From Morella rubra (lineage: Eukaryota; Streptophyta; Magnoliopsida; Fagales; Myricaceae): a stretch of 64,000 bases of DNA. The stretch's first letter is position 1; every line of letters begins with the position of its first letter. The stretch covers positions 33,882,689-33,946,688 of the forward strand of contig CM025851.1 in assembly GCA_003952965.2 (NCBI GenBank), given 5' to 3'. The notes under the pieces were generated by a model. That model was not told where the DNA came from and did not search any database. It worked only from the letters and a program-made list of their open reading frames with translations. The position numbers and the translations under genes are program-made. Positions 25,261-38,600 of the stretch are shown piece by piece.

Positions 25261-27940
25261 GCTCTATTTCCTGATCCTTCCAACTTTTCTAATTGTTTTG
25301 TGAGCGCAAATAAGATACTAACAATGCATGAACTCAACTAGAAAAGAAATAAGAGCACCTTTTCATATATGTTTTTTCTAAGCCTAATACTGAAATCATT
25401 TAGTTATATTTCCTCTTCCTCTGCCCACCCCCACTCAAAAGCTAAAAGAAGTATTTTCTTACTTGGAATAGTGAGGAATACAGACAAGTGGTATATTAAT
25501 ATATATGTTGTGAATGTGAATGTGTATATGTACCACTTGTGACTCGACCAAATGAACCTGTATATAATCGGTCCTCAGGGACATCAAATAGTTGTGGACA
25601 ATCTGTGGGACCTCCATCCATGTCCCAGCAACATCTAAACTTACGACAATATGGATTCCAACCAGAAGAACCATTGTTCCTATTCTCAAAATTCTTAAAA
25701 TTTTTACTTAAATATTACCTTAGATGCATGACAAAAGCTTACATCAAATCAAAGGGGAAGACAGTACTACAGCACAGCCAAAAGGATCTTCTATAATTTT
25801 TTGTCCAATAAAAAATAAAAATAGACACCACGAACTTCTATTTTTTATTTTTAAAAGGGATAGACACAACAAATAAACTGTACAATTGTACTCTCTCATC
25901 AATTACCTCATCTTGGGTCAAAAGTTATTCTCTCACTCTAATATGTATCTATGGTCATCTTAGGAAGACTTCAAAAAAAAAAAAAAGGAAAAGAAATGCA
26001 CCGGGAAGTGAAAAGTGTAATTTTACTCAAAAGACTTGTTAAGAGACTGAGGAGAAAGAGAAAAACATGGAGAAATACTTTGTACTTTCTACGTTGCAGT
26101 ATGACTGCACAAGAGGCCATCCTTTTACCGGAGGAGGCAACTTGATACTTATAATTACACAAATCAAGACTAAAAAAGTTAATTACATAAAATCACCAAT
26201 CAACCTAATTTAGGAAGATATCCCTAACTCAGTAGATTTGTCAATCAACATGATTTAGGAAGATATCCCTAAATCAGGGAGATAGGCTAACAAAACTAAT
26301 GGGGCAACGGAAGTAATGTGGCCTTGTAACTACATTCGAAATTGTAAACGAGTCCGAGGTACACGAGAAAAGTGTCAATAACCACACAAAACCCGAATAG
26401 ATATACAAGCAGTAATTACAAGGTACTATTGAGTTCAAATATCTCTTTTTGGGGCGTAGAGCACAGATTCATTGACGACGAGACCCACTACACAAGCAAG
26501 GGGGCTTACCCCCGTTTTAGTTATCCATACAAGGCTATCCAGGACATTTACGAGTTACGACCACAATTGGCATAAAAGAACACTGCCACACTCACAAGAA
26601 GGCCAGTACAAGTGCAAGGCTGAAGACAGCCAACAGCTAAGAACCTGTAACCACAACATACTATTTTAGTGGTGACTGCGCGACAACTCAGCTAATAGTG
26701 GTGAAGAAACAGAGACAGCAGCTAGACTGAATACCGTACACAGAACCACGACACACTGGGACAAAATTACAGGATCAAGAACAAGCAGAACAAGGAGCAT
26801 CAAGCACTTAAATAAAGCTATGTGATTGACGATGTACTCCAACACTTCATGCAGAATAACATAGCAGAATCATAAGCAACAGAACATGGCAGAACAGCAC
26901 TTCAATAGAGCCATATACTCACTCCAACACTGCATGCACGACAACATAGCAGAAATTGGCTCCGCATCCACCACTACCTATAGCTTTTATGCCCCCAACA
27001 CTTCCATAGAGCTACATACCCCCAACACTGCATCCAGAGAAACAAGAACATTCCCACCCGACGCGAAACATCACATTACAATAAAATACCAAGTAGAGGA
27101 CACTTAGATACCACATATATACAAGAAAGTGCCAGAGGACCATCTGACACCCATCCAAAGCACAAGGCATCCAACATCACAACAAATGTGCCAGCGTCAT
27201 GTCAAAATACTGTCACTTAACCCCCACTTGTTCTCAAGAGATGACTGAAAACCTTGAAGAAGGTTACCTTAGAATCTCACAGTATCGATTTCCCCAATGA
27301 AGACCACCACAGGCTTCATGTTTAATCCCTACCCATTACAGGTGTATTTGTTTGTAAAATTTTAAAGAGGTTAAAATTTTAAGGTATTGAATTTGGTAAA
27401 AAAGTGAAAGAAAGATGATTTTTAATATTTATTATAGTAAAATGTAATGATTTAATGAGAAGAGAGAGATTATATTGTAATTTTTTATTGCGTTAAACTT
27501 TTAAGAAGTATAAAATTTTGGTGTGCAAACACACCCACAATTCCTTTCCCTCCATAAGGAATCAACATGAAACCACTAACCATCTATCTGATTGGTCTCC
27601 AGCTCCTATTCACATGAGACAAGCTACGCCTGTCACACAAAAGGTACCATATGCATTCAGCATATGGGCAACCTAAGAAAGATGGTCCGGGGTCTCCGTA
27701 TCTGCCTTACAGAATGTACAAAAGCCAGTAGGAGAAACTTTCAGCAGTCTCAGAATCCTAGAGCTGTGTTATACGATCAATGGCAACATTATTTCAAACA
27801 ACATATTGCTTGTTACCCATATCAGCAGTAACAATCAGTTCCTTCTAGTGGGCTCGCGAAAGAAAACAAGAAAGGCCCTCAGGTAACAAAAGCAGCTCAT
27901 TTGATCTTGTCTTCAAGCGGGATCAAAGGATCCTCCAAGT
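25261..27940. other. Intergenic stretch downstream of the WRKY-TIR gene
   Basis: No protein family recognised. It contains a small hairpin around 25,485-25,545 (ACAAGTGGTATAT / ATATGTACCACTTGT), two direct copies of a 35-bp unit at about 26,196-26,232 and 26,241-26,277 sharing TTTAGGAAGATATCCCTAA, and a miniature inverted-repeat element listed separately. Open frames here have no homology I can name. Confidence 0.55.
27341..27536. mobile_element. Miniature inverted-repeat transposable element (about 196 bp)
   Basis: AT-rich block with imperfect terminal inverted repeats: GGTGTATTTGTTTGTAAAAT at the left and, read from the right end inward, GGGTGTGTTTGCACACCAAA, both followed by ATTTTA. It has no coding capacity. 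Flanking ACA trinucleotides could be a 3-bp target duplication, but that is weak. The superfamily is not assigned. Confidence 0.5.
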
Positions 27941-27943
27941 CTT

Positions 27944-28573
27944 TCAGGGGTGAGAGTACTCCTCATCAGAGCTGCTGCTACCTGTATTGTACTTTGCAGC
28001 ATCCTCAAGGTTTGGTTTAATTGTCTTTTCATTGTCAATCATCAATTGAGGAATAACATTCCAGTTTTGAGAGAACGAGGCCATACAGTTCCTTATTGTT
28101 TCCCTAAACTCTTCCTCATCATTCTGGTACAAAAGACGGAATCCACAGTTCTGCCCGCTCAAGCCCGGGCAATCTGTTGAAATTGAAGCCTCAATGTGAC
28201 TGCATCGATTCAACGAGTTTGGAAACAACCCACACGGTATGTAAGACAGCCAAATGAATCTACCTAGCTTCAACAACAAGATATCTTCTTTAAGGAGGCG
28301 ATAGATATGAAGTCGTTCCAAACTACCAATCTCGGTTTCCAAACGACAGATAAGGTGGTAAGGAACTTTTGAATCCAGATTGTCAACTACGGATGTCGAC
28401 AGCTCAAGGGATGAGAAAGAAGCACATAGAGCAAGTCCCACCCAAGTACAATCGTTGTGCAAATTTGGAGGCAAGCGGATTTTCACTAGGGACTGATCAC
28501 CCAGATGATTGAACCACTCTAGAATTTGACTTGGAGGAAAACAGGAATTATAGATAAGGCATCGATCAAAGTC
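27944..28573 (-). CDS. C-JID (post-LRR) domain exon 3 and C-terminus
   Basis: 209 codons plus stop after a TTTACAG acceptor. It contains [32 protein letters not shown] and [10 protein letters not shown], then an acidic-serine tail ([11 protein letters not shown]). It is the third consecutive domain of the family and the most diverged (ILEWF where the others have IPxWF). Confidence 0.85.
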   Translation of the reverse strand, partial: DFDRCLIYNSCFPPSQILEWFNHLGDQSLVKIRLPPNLHNDCTWVGLALCASFSSLELSTSVVDNLDSKVPYHLICRLETEIGSLERLHIYRLLKEDILLLKLGRFIWLSYIPCGLFPNSLNRCSHIEASISTDCPGLSGQNCGFRLLYQNDEEEFRETIRNCMASFSQNWNVIPQLMIDNEKTIKPNLEDAAKYNTGSSSSDEEYSHP

Positions 28574-31500
28574 CTGTAAAGTACAAATATTAATGAGTAG
28601 AGTTAGAAAGAGGGAGAGCCAATAGTGTCATCAGTCGCTCATGGACATCTGCAATATGCTATATACACTATCCAATAAGAGAGAAAATGAGTATCGAATT
28701 TGTATTATGCAGGTGTAGGAGCTCCTAACAATTCTTACCAGTGGGCCAGTCCTGCAGGATCTCTTGCGAGGGCGTCGGTCCTCGTGAGAATACCGGGAAG
28801 TTTCACCAGTCCCTTCCATATTTTGCTTGTGTATAAGATTGACCCCCGACTTCAGCACCGATACCCCTGGACCATCACTTTGAAACAAGAACTTAACCCA
28901 AGTGCATTGATTCCAGTCATGTGAAAGCAACCCACGTGGTATGAAAGATATCCAGATGAGAGTATGTTGTTCCATCGAAATTATTGCTTCATCTTCAGTG
29001 ATGCTATAGTCAAGTAACGGACTCATATAACCAAGCTTGGTTTTTAAATGACACATAAAGCGGTGCCTAAATCTTGAATACATGTTCTTGCAAATGGGAG
29101 TTGGGTGCTCGTGAAATGAGAAAACAGCAGATACAGCAAATCCCATCCAGTCAGGACTATTGTAGATAAATGGGGGTAGCGAGATTGTCACTGATGGCCC
29201 ATTACTTTGATGGCAGAACCACTGCGGGATTTCACGTTGAGGAAAACAGAGATTGACGATACCGAGGGTTTTGTAGTGGTTCTGGAAGACATGAAGATAT
29301 AATCAGGCTTGACTAATTTTACCCTATATATTCGTTATGAGTCAAGAGGTTGTAAAACAATATGAGATTTTCTTTTTTCTGATGTTGTGTTGACAGTATG
29401 GGATACTTTTAATTAAGGTTTGGGTCGTTATTGAGGTTCCTTCTAATACTCGTTGAGTCAAATTACACGAACTTTCATTAATATGAACAAGAACCTTATT
29501 TGTAGTATCATACTAGGGAAACAGCAAAAGTGCATACAACTTTCCAATAGCAGTATCTACTACACACCATGTCCGCAATTTTGGGGGATGAAAGACAAAT
29601 ATCAGTGTAATGTGATCCTGTATATGTGTTTTGTTTAAGAAGTTATAAAAAGGATATTAAGGAGGATAACGCGTATTATAGCCAGAACCACATCATTCTA
29701 TTTCCGATAATGAACCAATTTGTATGGAAGATTAGAGTTTGAATACTAAATGAGAAACCGATCAAATTCCATGTCTCCAATCAGCTAAAACTCTTGAGAG
29801 AAGGCAAATTAACATGATATTAAAATAGAGACCAGACTTCAAATCCAACAATTAGTGGTTTGACATTTAAGTTGTTTAGAATTGAGTTTGCAAAACTTTG
29901 CTTTTCAGATTTGAGTTTGAAATCCCTGCTAACAGCTCAATCATTATCAATTAAAGAAGAGAAAGGAAGTTGGCTCCATAATTGTTTCTGCACTCAATGA
30001 AATTAGCAGACTTCATAACTATTGTTTCTGATATAACTAAATGAATTCAATGTAGTCCAAGTGAAAATAGTTGCAGAATTTGTTCTACGTAATTTAGGGC
30101 TCATTCATAGTGCAAACGATTATCTATTGACTTTATCTAGGGAAGCTGGAAACCCTTAATTTCCTGATGCATACAAAAAGCTTGGTTTCCTAGGGTAAAG
30201 CCAGTTTTTGGTTTGCAATTCCAGTAAGTTTGAGGCTGTATTGATTGGTATGTCTAGTTATATGGGTAAATTAGAAACAATTTTTTATTTAGGTGATATT
30301 CATGATTTATGATGCACAAATCAGTTACTGACATCAAGGGATGCAAATAATGTCCACATTTTTTCATCACAAATTTGACTAGGTCAGCATAAAGTTTGTC
30401 TTTTTGTAAAAAAAGAAGCTGAAAAAAGAACTAGACATGATGTGTAAAGTTGGACAATCTATTAACATGAAGTCGACAAAACTTTGAGATAGTAAAGATG
30501 ATTCCCCCAAACCAGCTCAAGTTTACCCTCTATGTCTTACAGCAGGTTAGCTCTCTGCTCAGGTTCCTGTGTTAATTAATGGTTTCATGGCCTTGTACCC
30601 AAAAGAATACGTTGATTTAAAATGTTCCATCTTTAATAGTTGTCTGGTCTCTTGCACTACAATTCTACACGAGAAATCCTCCTTATATTATCATTATTGG
30701 ATACTTTGCTTAATATGCTGTGTTGAGATTTACACAATCGCTATTTTTTTCTCATGTCTTCAAAAGGGTGGTGAAGTTTTTTTTTCAGTTTTCTATATGC
30801 CCAACAGAGAGAGAGGGAGAGAGAAAGAAAGAGACCTGAAAATATGTTCTCAACCACGATTCAACGATGGTTGTTGTAGTACTTCCAGATTGATTTGAAA
30901 ATGTTTCAGGCAAAGTGCAACCCTCCTCTGCTACATTGTCAGAACTTGGTTGAGGATTCCTGCAAGTATCAAAAAGCATATTGGACTTCAAAGTTGATGC
31001 ATAATGCAGTCAGATAAGATAACAAAATCGCTTCCACTGCAAATTAAATGTTCCCCATTAGAAAGAGCAACCAAACTCTTTTCCATGGTCGCAGCCTTGC
31101 AACCTTCCCACCTGATCTAAAAGATTTTTGTAAATAATGTTCATGATAGCCATCCGGACACTCTACCATGCACTGGACTAATGTTTGGACCAACTCTTAC
31201 ACATAATGAAGCTCAAATTTGACTACAGCAATTCAACTGAAACAGTATGCATGGTATATAGAATACTAAGAGTCTATACGACGCAACAAAAATGCCTCTA
31301 GAAAGTGGACAGGCCATGTAGGGTGCAAGAGGACCTTCATCACTAGCTGTAATACTAGAAAAGCTGACATAAAGTATTGGATCCTGACTGCCATGCAAAC
31401 CAGCTGGTTGCTGCTTGTCAATTTTATAAAAAGCAATCACTGCTTGAAAAACTTGGGAGTCAGGCCTTCCTTCTTTTCACACTATTACGGATATGAAAAA

Positions 31501-32545
31501 ATGAGAAAAATTGGATTCAATTGTAAACCGCTTCTATCGGAAATAGGATTGACTACGGATTTGAGCCATAGCACACAATCCTGTGCACCTACTATTATCA
31601 AAAAAAAATTGAGAGAGCTCCATTCCTATGTGTCAACTTAACTTTTTTATAATTTAACCATCTGGGAATTGCAATCTGCGGAGAGATATAATCATACCAA
31701 TGGTTTCCTGCATAGTCTCCCTGTAAAATACATAAAGATATGTATGAGGTTCAATGGTGAGAGGCAAAAAAAGAGACACAAATTAAAGGACTTCAATTGA
31801 GAAATATAGGGGGAAACCTGATACAATGACTTGAGCTTTCTTTTCAATGCTGGGTTCGATTCACTTTCACCACTGGGCTCAAAGGATTCCTCCTCATTAA
31901 TATGGCTTTGTGAATAGTTCATCTGATATGCTATCACCTTTCCATGATGTTGATGTTGTTCAGCAAGGCTCCGGAAGTTTTCCTGGCTTAATGTTTGTAT
32001 AAAATCAACCATATCTTTCTCATAGAGTATATGAGCACCACACAGTCTAATATCAATATCTGGGCTGTTGGTTGTGATGGAAGCACTAATGCAGCTGCGT
32101 ACGTCTATGTGGTCCCTAAGCCTCGCATGCGATATATATAGCCATAGTCCAAATGAACCAGCATCGAATTTTTCTTTAGGGACAGTGAAGACCAGCGGAG
32201 AATCTACGAGACCTCCATCATCCTCGAAGTGACATGAAAACTCATGAAAATAGTTTGAATCCTTACCAGGAGAAACATTGTCTAGCTTTTTATGGACTAC
32301 AAAAAGAGTACACAATGCTACTCCTCTCCAAGTACTATTTTCATACAGATCAGAAGGAAGCAGAATTGGTACAGATGACCCATTGTTCTGATGGCTGAAC
32401 CACTTTGGAATTTCACTTTGAGGCAGAACGTTTTGAAACCCATCACTTTGATGAATTTTCTCCTATCAAACATCGAAGAGTAAAACGTGAGAGGATGTTC
32501 AATTTGTGTCTATAAGTCTGTGCATGAGTGCATATGCACATGCAG

Positions 32546-32620
<75 letters not shown>

Positions 32621-35600
32621 CCATGTATGATTGCCAAAATGGCTGGAAGTATATATCTAGTAAAGAAACTTCACTAACTTTCCATTCTTCATTTTCAGCC
32701 AAGCGGAGGCAGTTTATAATAGTGAACCCTGTTTTAATAGAAGTAAACACTACAACATGACCTAAATAATCCTTCAACGAAATACACTCTCGTGCCATCA
32801 CAAATTGGGTTCCCAGTGGAAGTTTAGGCAATGATACAAGCTTGTTGCAACTATCCAAGTAAAGAAAGTTGAGCTTAGAAAGCTGAGAAATGCTGTCAGG
32901 CAGACATGTAAAATTGTTTCGGCTCAGATCTAGAGACTGCAGTGAAGATAAGCGACTAAGATCTTCTGGGAATGCTCCGTCGAACAGGTTAGAATCACTT
33001 AGATTTAGAGCAACTAAAGAGCTCAACTCAGTGGGCGATAGGAAAGAAATAGGAGTCTCAGGAGATGTCAAATCACAGCTGATGCTTGAAAAACTTGACA
33101 ACTTTTTGAAATCTTGAAGATCTGAATGTAAATCCACTTCCACATCATGAGAGTCTATTCTGACAAGGTTGTCCTGACCAACAATTGGAACCCCATAGCT
33201 CAATTTATCAAATATCTGTTCAACTATGCTTTTGATAACCTTTGACTCAAACCTATAAGAAATATAAGAAAAAAAAACCTTTTGATGAATCAACTTAAAC
33301 ACAAGCAAATCCAAAAGACATCTGACTGTTGATGTTTTACTTGTTCATCTCAAAGAACAAAGCCCCATATTAAAATAAAACAAAATTAAAAAACATAGTT
33401 GTGCTTGATTTGGTTGCAAAAGCCTAAGGCACAAGTGGTTAATGAGTATTGTGTTTTCCTTTTTCCTCATAAGTAAGATTCTTTATTTACATTCAAAGCA
33501 AATGAGCTAATCTACAACAGGATTCCAAGAGCAGCATACTGTCTCTGAGCAAAGAAACTACAAACTTACATTCTGCATATTAATCAACACTGACAACAAC
33601 AATCTTAGAGTACACAAGTCAGCAAGCACATCCATTTCAGCAGAAACTGCAGTGAAGCAAATAAGCAACAAACATACAGCAGTTCAAGTGAAAAAAAAAA
33701 AAAAAAAAAAAAAAGAAGGTAGGGATGACTATTGATTAAGAAAAACAGAAAACATCGCTTTGAAGCAAGTGATATTTACTTGAAGCAGTATGCAATTACC
33801 ATACAATGTGATATGAATGTTACAGCAATTGAATATATATTTGCATCTCACAAATTGAAACAAAGATACATCAGTCATTCACAATTCTTATATGCCATGT
33901 TTTGCACGATCCGGACAGTCATATTTATTTGGAGATCCTAGGCAGCAGCTCATAACAAAGTTGCAAGGGAAAGTTATAGATTTAAAGTTCACTAGGTGCC
34001 TATGTAAATTATTGAGCAAAAAGGTCACTAGCAGTCACCTCAAAAGCACAACCACTCTCTATGGTTGGGTTAGCTTTCTGTTTTTCTCCCCCCTTCCACT
34101 ACTCTTTGTATGTAGTCGGCTTGTAAGTTGGACCTTATATCGATGCTTGTCGATGGTTGCTCAAGGTGTGATTCTTTCAATAAAAAAAATACAGGTTTCA
34201 AAACTAGATAGTGTAAACTATTCCATAGAAATTTTATTTGTTTCCTACGACATGAGTCGGAATGAAAAACAAAACTTTGATTGGATAAGCAAATCATTAA
34301 TTATTCTAATCTTCTGGCATTTGTGACTTCTTAATATAGTTCTATTTCAACTTCTTCTTCTTCTTCTTTTTTCTTTTTCTTTTTTTTTGGCAGCAGTATG
34401 TGAGTACTCTTTTAAAATTGTGTGCATAAAAATTTCATTTGGTGTTCTTTCATTTTTTGCACTCATGGCTGGGAGGCTATTTAGAGCATAAATGCGTCTG
34501 GAGGTTAGAATTAGGAATTTGTAGGCACTAAAGTTTTTTATATCTTGCTGGAGATCATTTTAAAGATGACATTCTTTTTCTACAGAGGAAAGCTTTTATT
34601 TTTGTCTGATCCTCAAGCTGAATACCTCCCAAAGCTTCTATGTCATATACTCATTTTTCTCCTTAGTTTTTGGGTATATGCACGAGTCGCGAGAGGAAAC
34701 TAGATAATTATCTGAAATTTGTCTCTCCATTTCTTGAATGTCAATTTCACCTCAACCTCAGTCTATGTCCCTTAACCCGTGAATCTTGGATCATGATTTT
34801 TTTTCTTAATCTACAAATAGCATATATTTTAAGCTCTCTTTGCTCCGCATAAACGATGCTTTTGTCGTGATGGAACTGGTAACATGTTAATACATATAAT
34901 TACAGTATTTTGTGTTCATTTTGCAGTTAGACAGGAAAAAAGAAAGAAAGAAAGAGAAAGAACGAAATATAGAAAGAAAGGAAGAAAGAAAAACCCTCTA
35001 GAAAAGATCAGTAAACGTTACCTATCTTCTAAATGCCAGCCAGAGAGATTGGATACTTCTGTCAAAGCTTTTCTCCACCTTTTCACCTTCTTCTCCTCCT
35101 TGTAACGTTTACCATGATCAGCAAAGGCATCGGCAAAAGTCCCAGTTTGAAGCCGAACATCACGTGGATCAACATGGTAGAAGATGGGTAAAACTATCAA
35201 CCCTCTGTCTTTCCAGCATTTAACAATCTTTGCAAGTTCTTCCAAGCACCACATGGAAAACGCATAGTCCCTGGACAAAAGAATCACTGCCATCTTCGAC
35301 TTCTCGATTGCAACTAAGAGTTCCTTCTTAATGGGCTTTCCGATATCCGGTTCTCCAACATCCTTAAAGGTGTGGATACCTTTATCAACCAAAGCTTCAT
35401 AAAGATGGTTGATGAAATTATTGCTGGTGTCTTCAACTCTGAAACTGAGGAAAACGTCATATTCCAATTGGTGTCCAGAACACAAAGAGGAAAGAGATAA
35501 TGGGGCGCTTTGAATGCTGCTGGTGAAAGAGTATAAGCACTGAGAATCTAAGTTGTCGTTTGGTTCTTGGTTTTCAGGTGATACAACAGTAGGAATTTTG

Positions 35601-38600
35601 TTGGAAGCTTGGGTACAATCATGGATTCCTTGGTATGTGGTTTGAAAGAAAGTTGGGTCTTCATCAATTTGTTGAACGTGCTTTCTAGCGAGCAAAATCG
35701 ATGAATACACTTATAGTAGTGTCTGCAAGTTCCAACAATCTATTGTGAGAGGAAGATCAAAGAAAAAAATAAATAAAGAAGAAGAGTTATATACAATGAC
35801 ATTTTGGGTTGTCTGGTGATGGAATAAGATTTACACAGTTACAATGCGTGGTATAAAATGTTGACATGTGCCATTTGCTTATGCTAATGCGGACTCTGGT
35901 TCTACAAAGTGATTGACCCATAGTACTCGATCTAAATTGTTTCTTCATGTCCTAAAAAGACTAAGTCCTTACAATATAACAGATCATGGCAAAATTACTG
36001 CACAAGTTTTAATACTATCTGTAATACTCTTCCATTCTTGTACTTTTACACGCACAATTGAGATAGGCCAAGTACGATTCATGGATTGTGAAAGCATAGC
36101 AGTTTCCATTTCAAATCTACCATTATTTAAGATACTCTTCAGTTGTATCCACGTGCACTCAACATTGTTTGCAGTGCAAACTTTCAAGTAATCAAGTAGA
36201 AGAAAGTTGCCACAAGAATTATGGAGACATGAATAAAGGAGAACAGGTTTACACTAAATTGCAATATAGCCCCAGAAATTGGGTCAGGTCAAGAAGGATT
36301 TATGGATGGTGAAAGGATAAGAAATTTTCATTTCACTTCTGCTATTTGATAAGATTCTGTATGGTTTTATATGCATCTACCCTACATTGTTTTGCAATGA
36401 ACGCTTCAATTGCCTCCAAGAAGAATAAAGTTGGTAAGAGAATTATGCAGTCAGGACAACATGAAGCTTAAATCGATACATAAGAGTTCCCAATCACTTG
36501 GCCATAAGTCTAAGAGGTTACAGTTGTTTGTTCACTTCATATGGAACACGGCCAACTAATCTTCAAGGGATGTGTCAGCAACAAGTGGTTGGACACTGGA
36601 TTATGTTTAGTCCAGTATCATCCTTCTGAAGTGATTGCTTGAAAAGACAATATGGCATATGATCATAGGCATAAATGTATATCTGAGACCCAAACGCTTA
36701 TAAAGATTTTGAGCTCCCTGGCTAGCAACAAAGTCAAAGCACACCCTGAGGACAAATGCAAACAGGCATGGCTTTTCTAGAAGGTCGCTTCAGTGAGTTT
36801 CAGTTATCGCTTATAAGCCATCATGCAATCATATGTTTAGAAGCATCAATTACCTAAGTTATTTTGAGGACACCTTATAAGGGTCTTCAGATCAGTTACC
36901 AAGTGGCTTATTTTGTTCTAGTTTGACTAACAACCTCATATTTGTTGTGAACTTTGTATAGACAGCTACATTATAAGTGCTATTGTCAATCGAGAGTGAT
37001 GGTTACATCCATCGTTACATATCCTAATGAAAGTAGAAATAGCAATGAAACCCAGTGTTCAACTACAAAACCAAGCTCAGAAGGCAATGAATTTACTTTA
37101 AGAGAAGCAAAAGGTTCCAACGATCTGATGTGACTCCAAAACACTAGCATTAAGAAGTTCAATGCAGAAATTGTCATGAATCAAATTCTTGGAGATTTTT
37201 GCAATCAAAGATCCATATTCAGGAGCACTATGGACATCAGTCGGAAAGAAGCACTCAATATAGATTCGAACGTTGATCAATCCATGTACTTGGGCTCCAA
37301 TGGGTAAAGATAGTCTGTCTAGCTTCCATTTCACTCGGAAATAAGCACTCAATATAGACTCAATAATCTGGATGATCTGGCATTTGATTCTATTTCTAGG
37401 GATGAAGCAGATTGGTTAGAGAGGCTTCTTGATAAGGAACAGGTCACTATTGTGGTTCGGAGTCTCAATGGGGATAAGGCACAGGGCTCGGATAGTTTTT
37501 CTTTAGCCTTCTTCCAATCTTCTTAGGAGGTGGTGAAAGGGGATATTTTGTCTATGTTCATTGAGTTTGCTCAATAGGGGAAATTCGTTAGAAGTTTGAA
37601 TACTACCTTCATTGTTCTTATTCCTAAGAAGCCGAGAGCAGTCAAGCTGAAAGATTTTCATCTAATTAGCCTTGTGGGTGGGGTTTACAACAATTTTGCG
37701 AAGGTGTTGGCCAATAGATTGAAGTTGGTGTTGGTGCTGGTGCTGGAAAAGATTATTTCGTCATCCCAGAATGATTTCGTGAGAGGTAGATAGATTTTGG
37801 ATTCGGTACCAATTGTCAGTGAATGTATTGACTCTAGGATGAGAACTAATGTGCCGGAAATGTTATGCAAGTTGGATATCCATAAAGCCTAGGATCATGT
37901 CAACTGTAATTTTTTGTTGTATGGGTTTGGTGAAAAATGGTGTAGGTGGATTGAATTTTGCATTTCTACTATTAAATATTCGATGATTGTGAATGGCTCC
38001 CTTGAAGGATTCTTTGGTGGCTCTCGTGGTTTGTGCCAAGGTAATTCTCTCTCACCTTTTCTATTTGTAATTGTTATGGAAGCCTTAAGCAGGATGATGA
38101 GGGAGTTGGTTGAGAGAGATTCCATTGAAGGGTTTGATGTTGGAGGTGGTGGAGGAGGTGGAGTGTGTATTTTGCATTTGTTGTTTGCTGATGACGCTTT
38201 TATTTTGTGCGGGGCGGTTGAGAACCAATTTTGTAATCTTCGGTGCTTGTTCTTGTGCTTTGAGGCAGTGTTGGGGTTAAAGATTAATCTCACCAAATCT
38301 GAGACTATTCATATTGGTAGTGTTGAAAATGTTCAGGAGTTGGCAGATATTCTGGAATGTAGAGTTTCTTCTTTGCCAATAACTTACCTTGTACTTCCTT
38401 TGGGTGCTAGATTTAAAAGTATTCACATTTGAGATGGTATTATTGAAAGAAGGTTGGTGGATTGGAAGCGTATTTACCTTTCTAAGGGGGAAAGGATTAC
38501 TTTGATTAAATCTACTATCTCTAGCCTCCTAACTTATTTTTTGTCTCTTTTTCCAATCCTTATTGCGGTGACAAATAGATTGGAAAAGTTACAAAGGGAT

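Noticed and set aside
32443-32637. Open frame with Ser-Leu and His-Thr repeats
   Set aside because: It is translation of the CT/GT microsatellite at the intron start, not a protein.
33253-35021. Possible hidden NB-ARC exon between TIR and LRR exons
   Set aside because: I looked for P-loop, kinase-2 and GLPL peptides in all frames of this intron and saw none; it is AT-rich with a poly-A and TTC-rich tract.
37098-37352. 84-codon minus-strand frame in repeat A
   Set aside because: The matching repeat B is broken in this frame, so coding is unlikely; kept only as part of the repeat.
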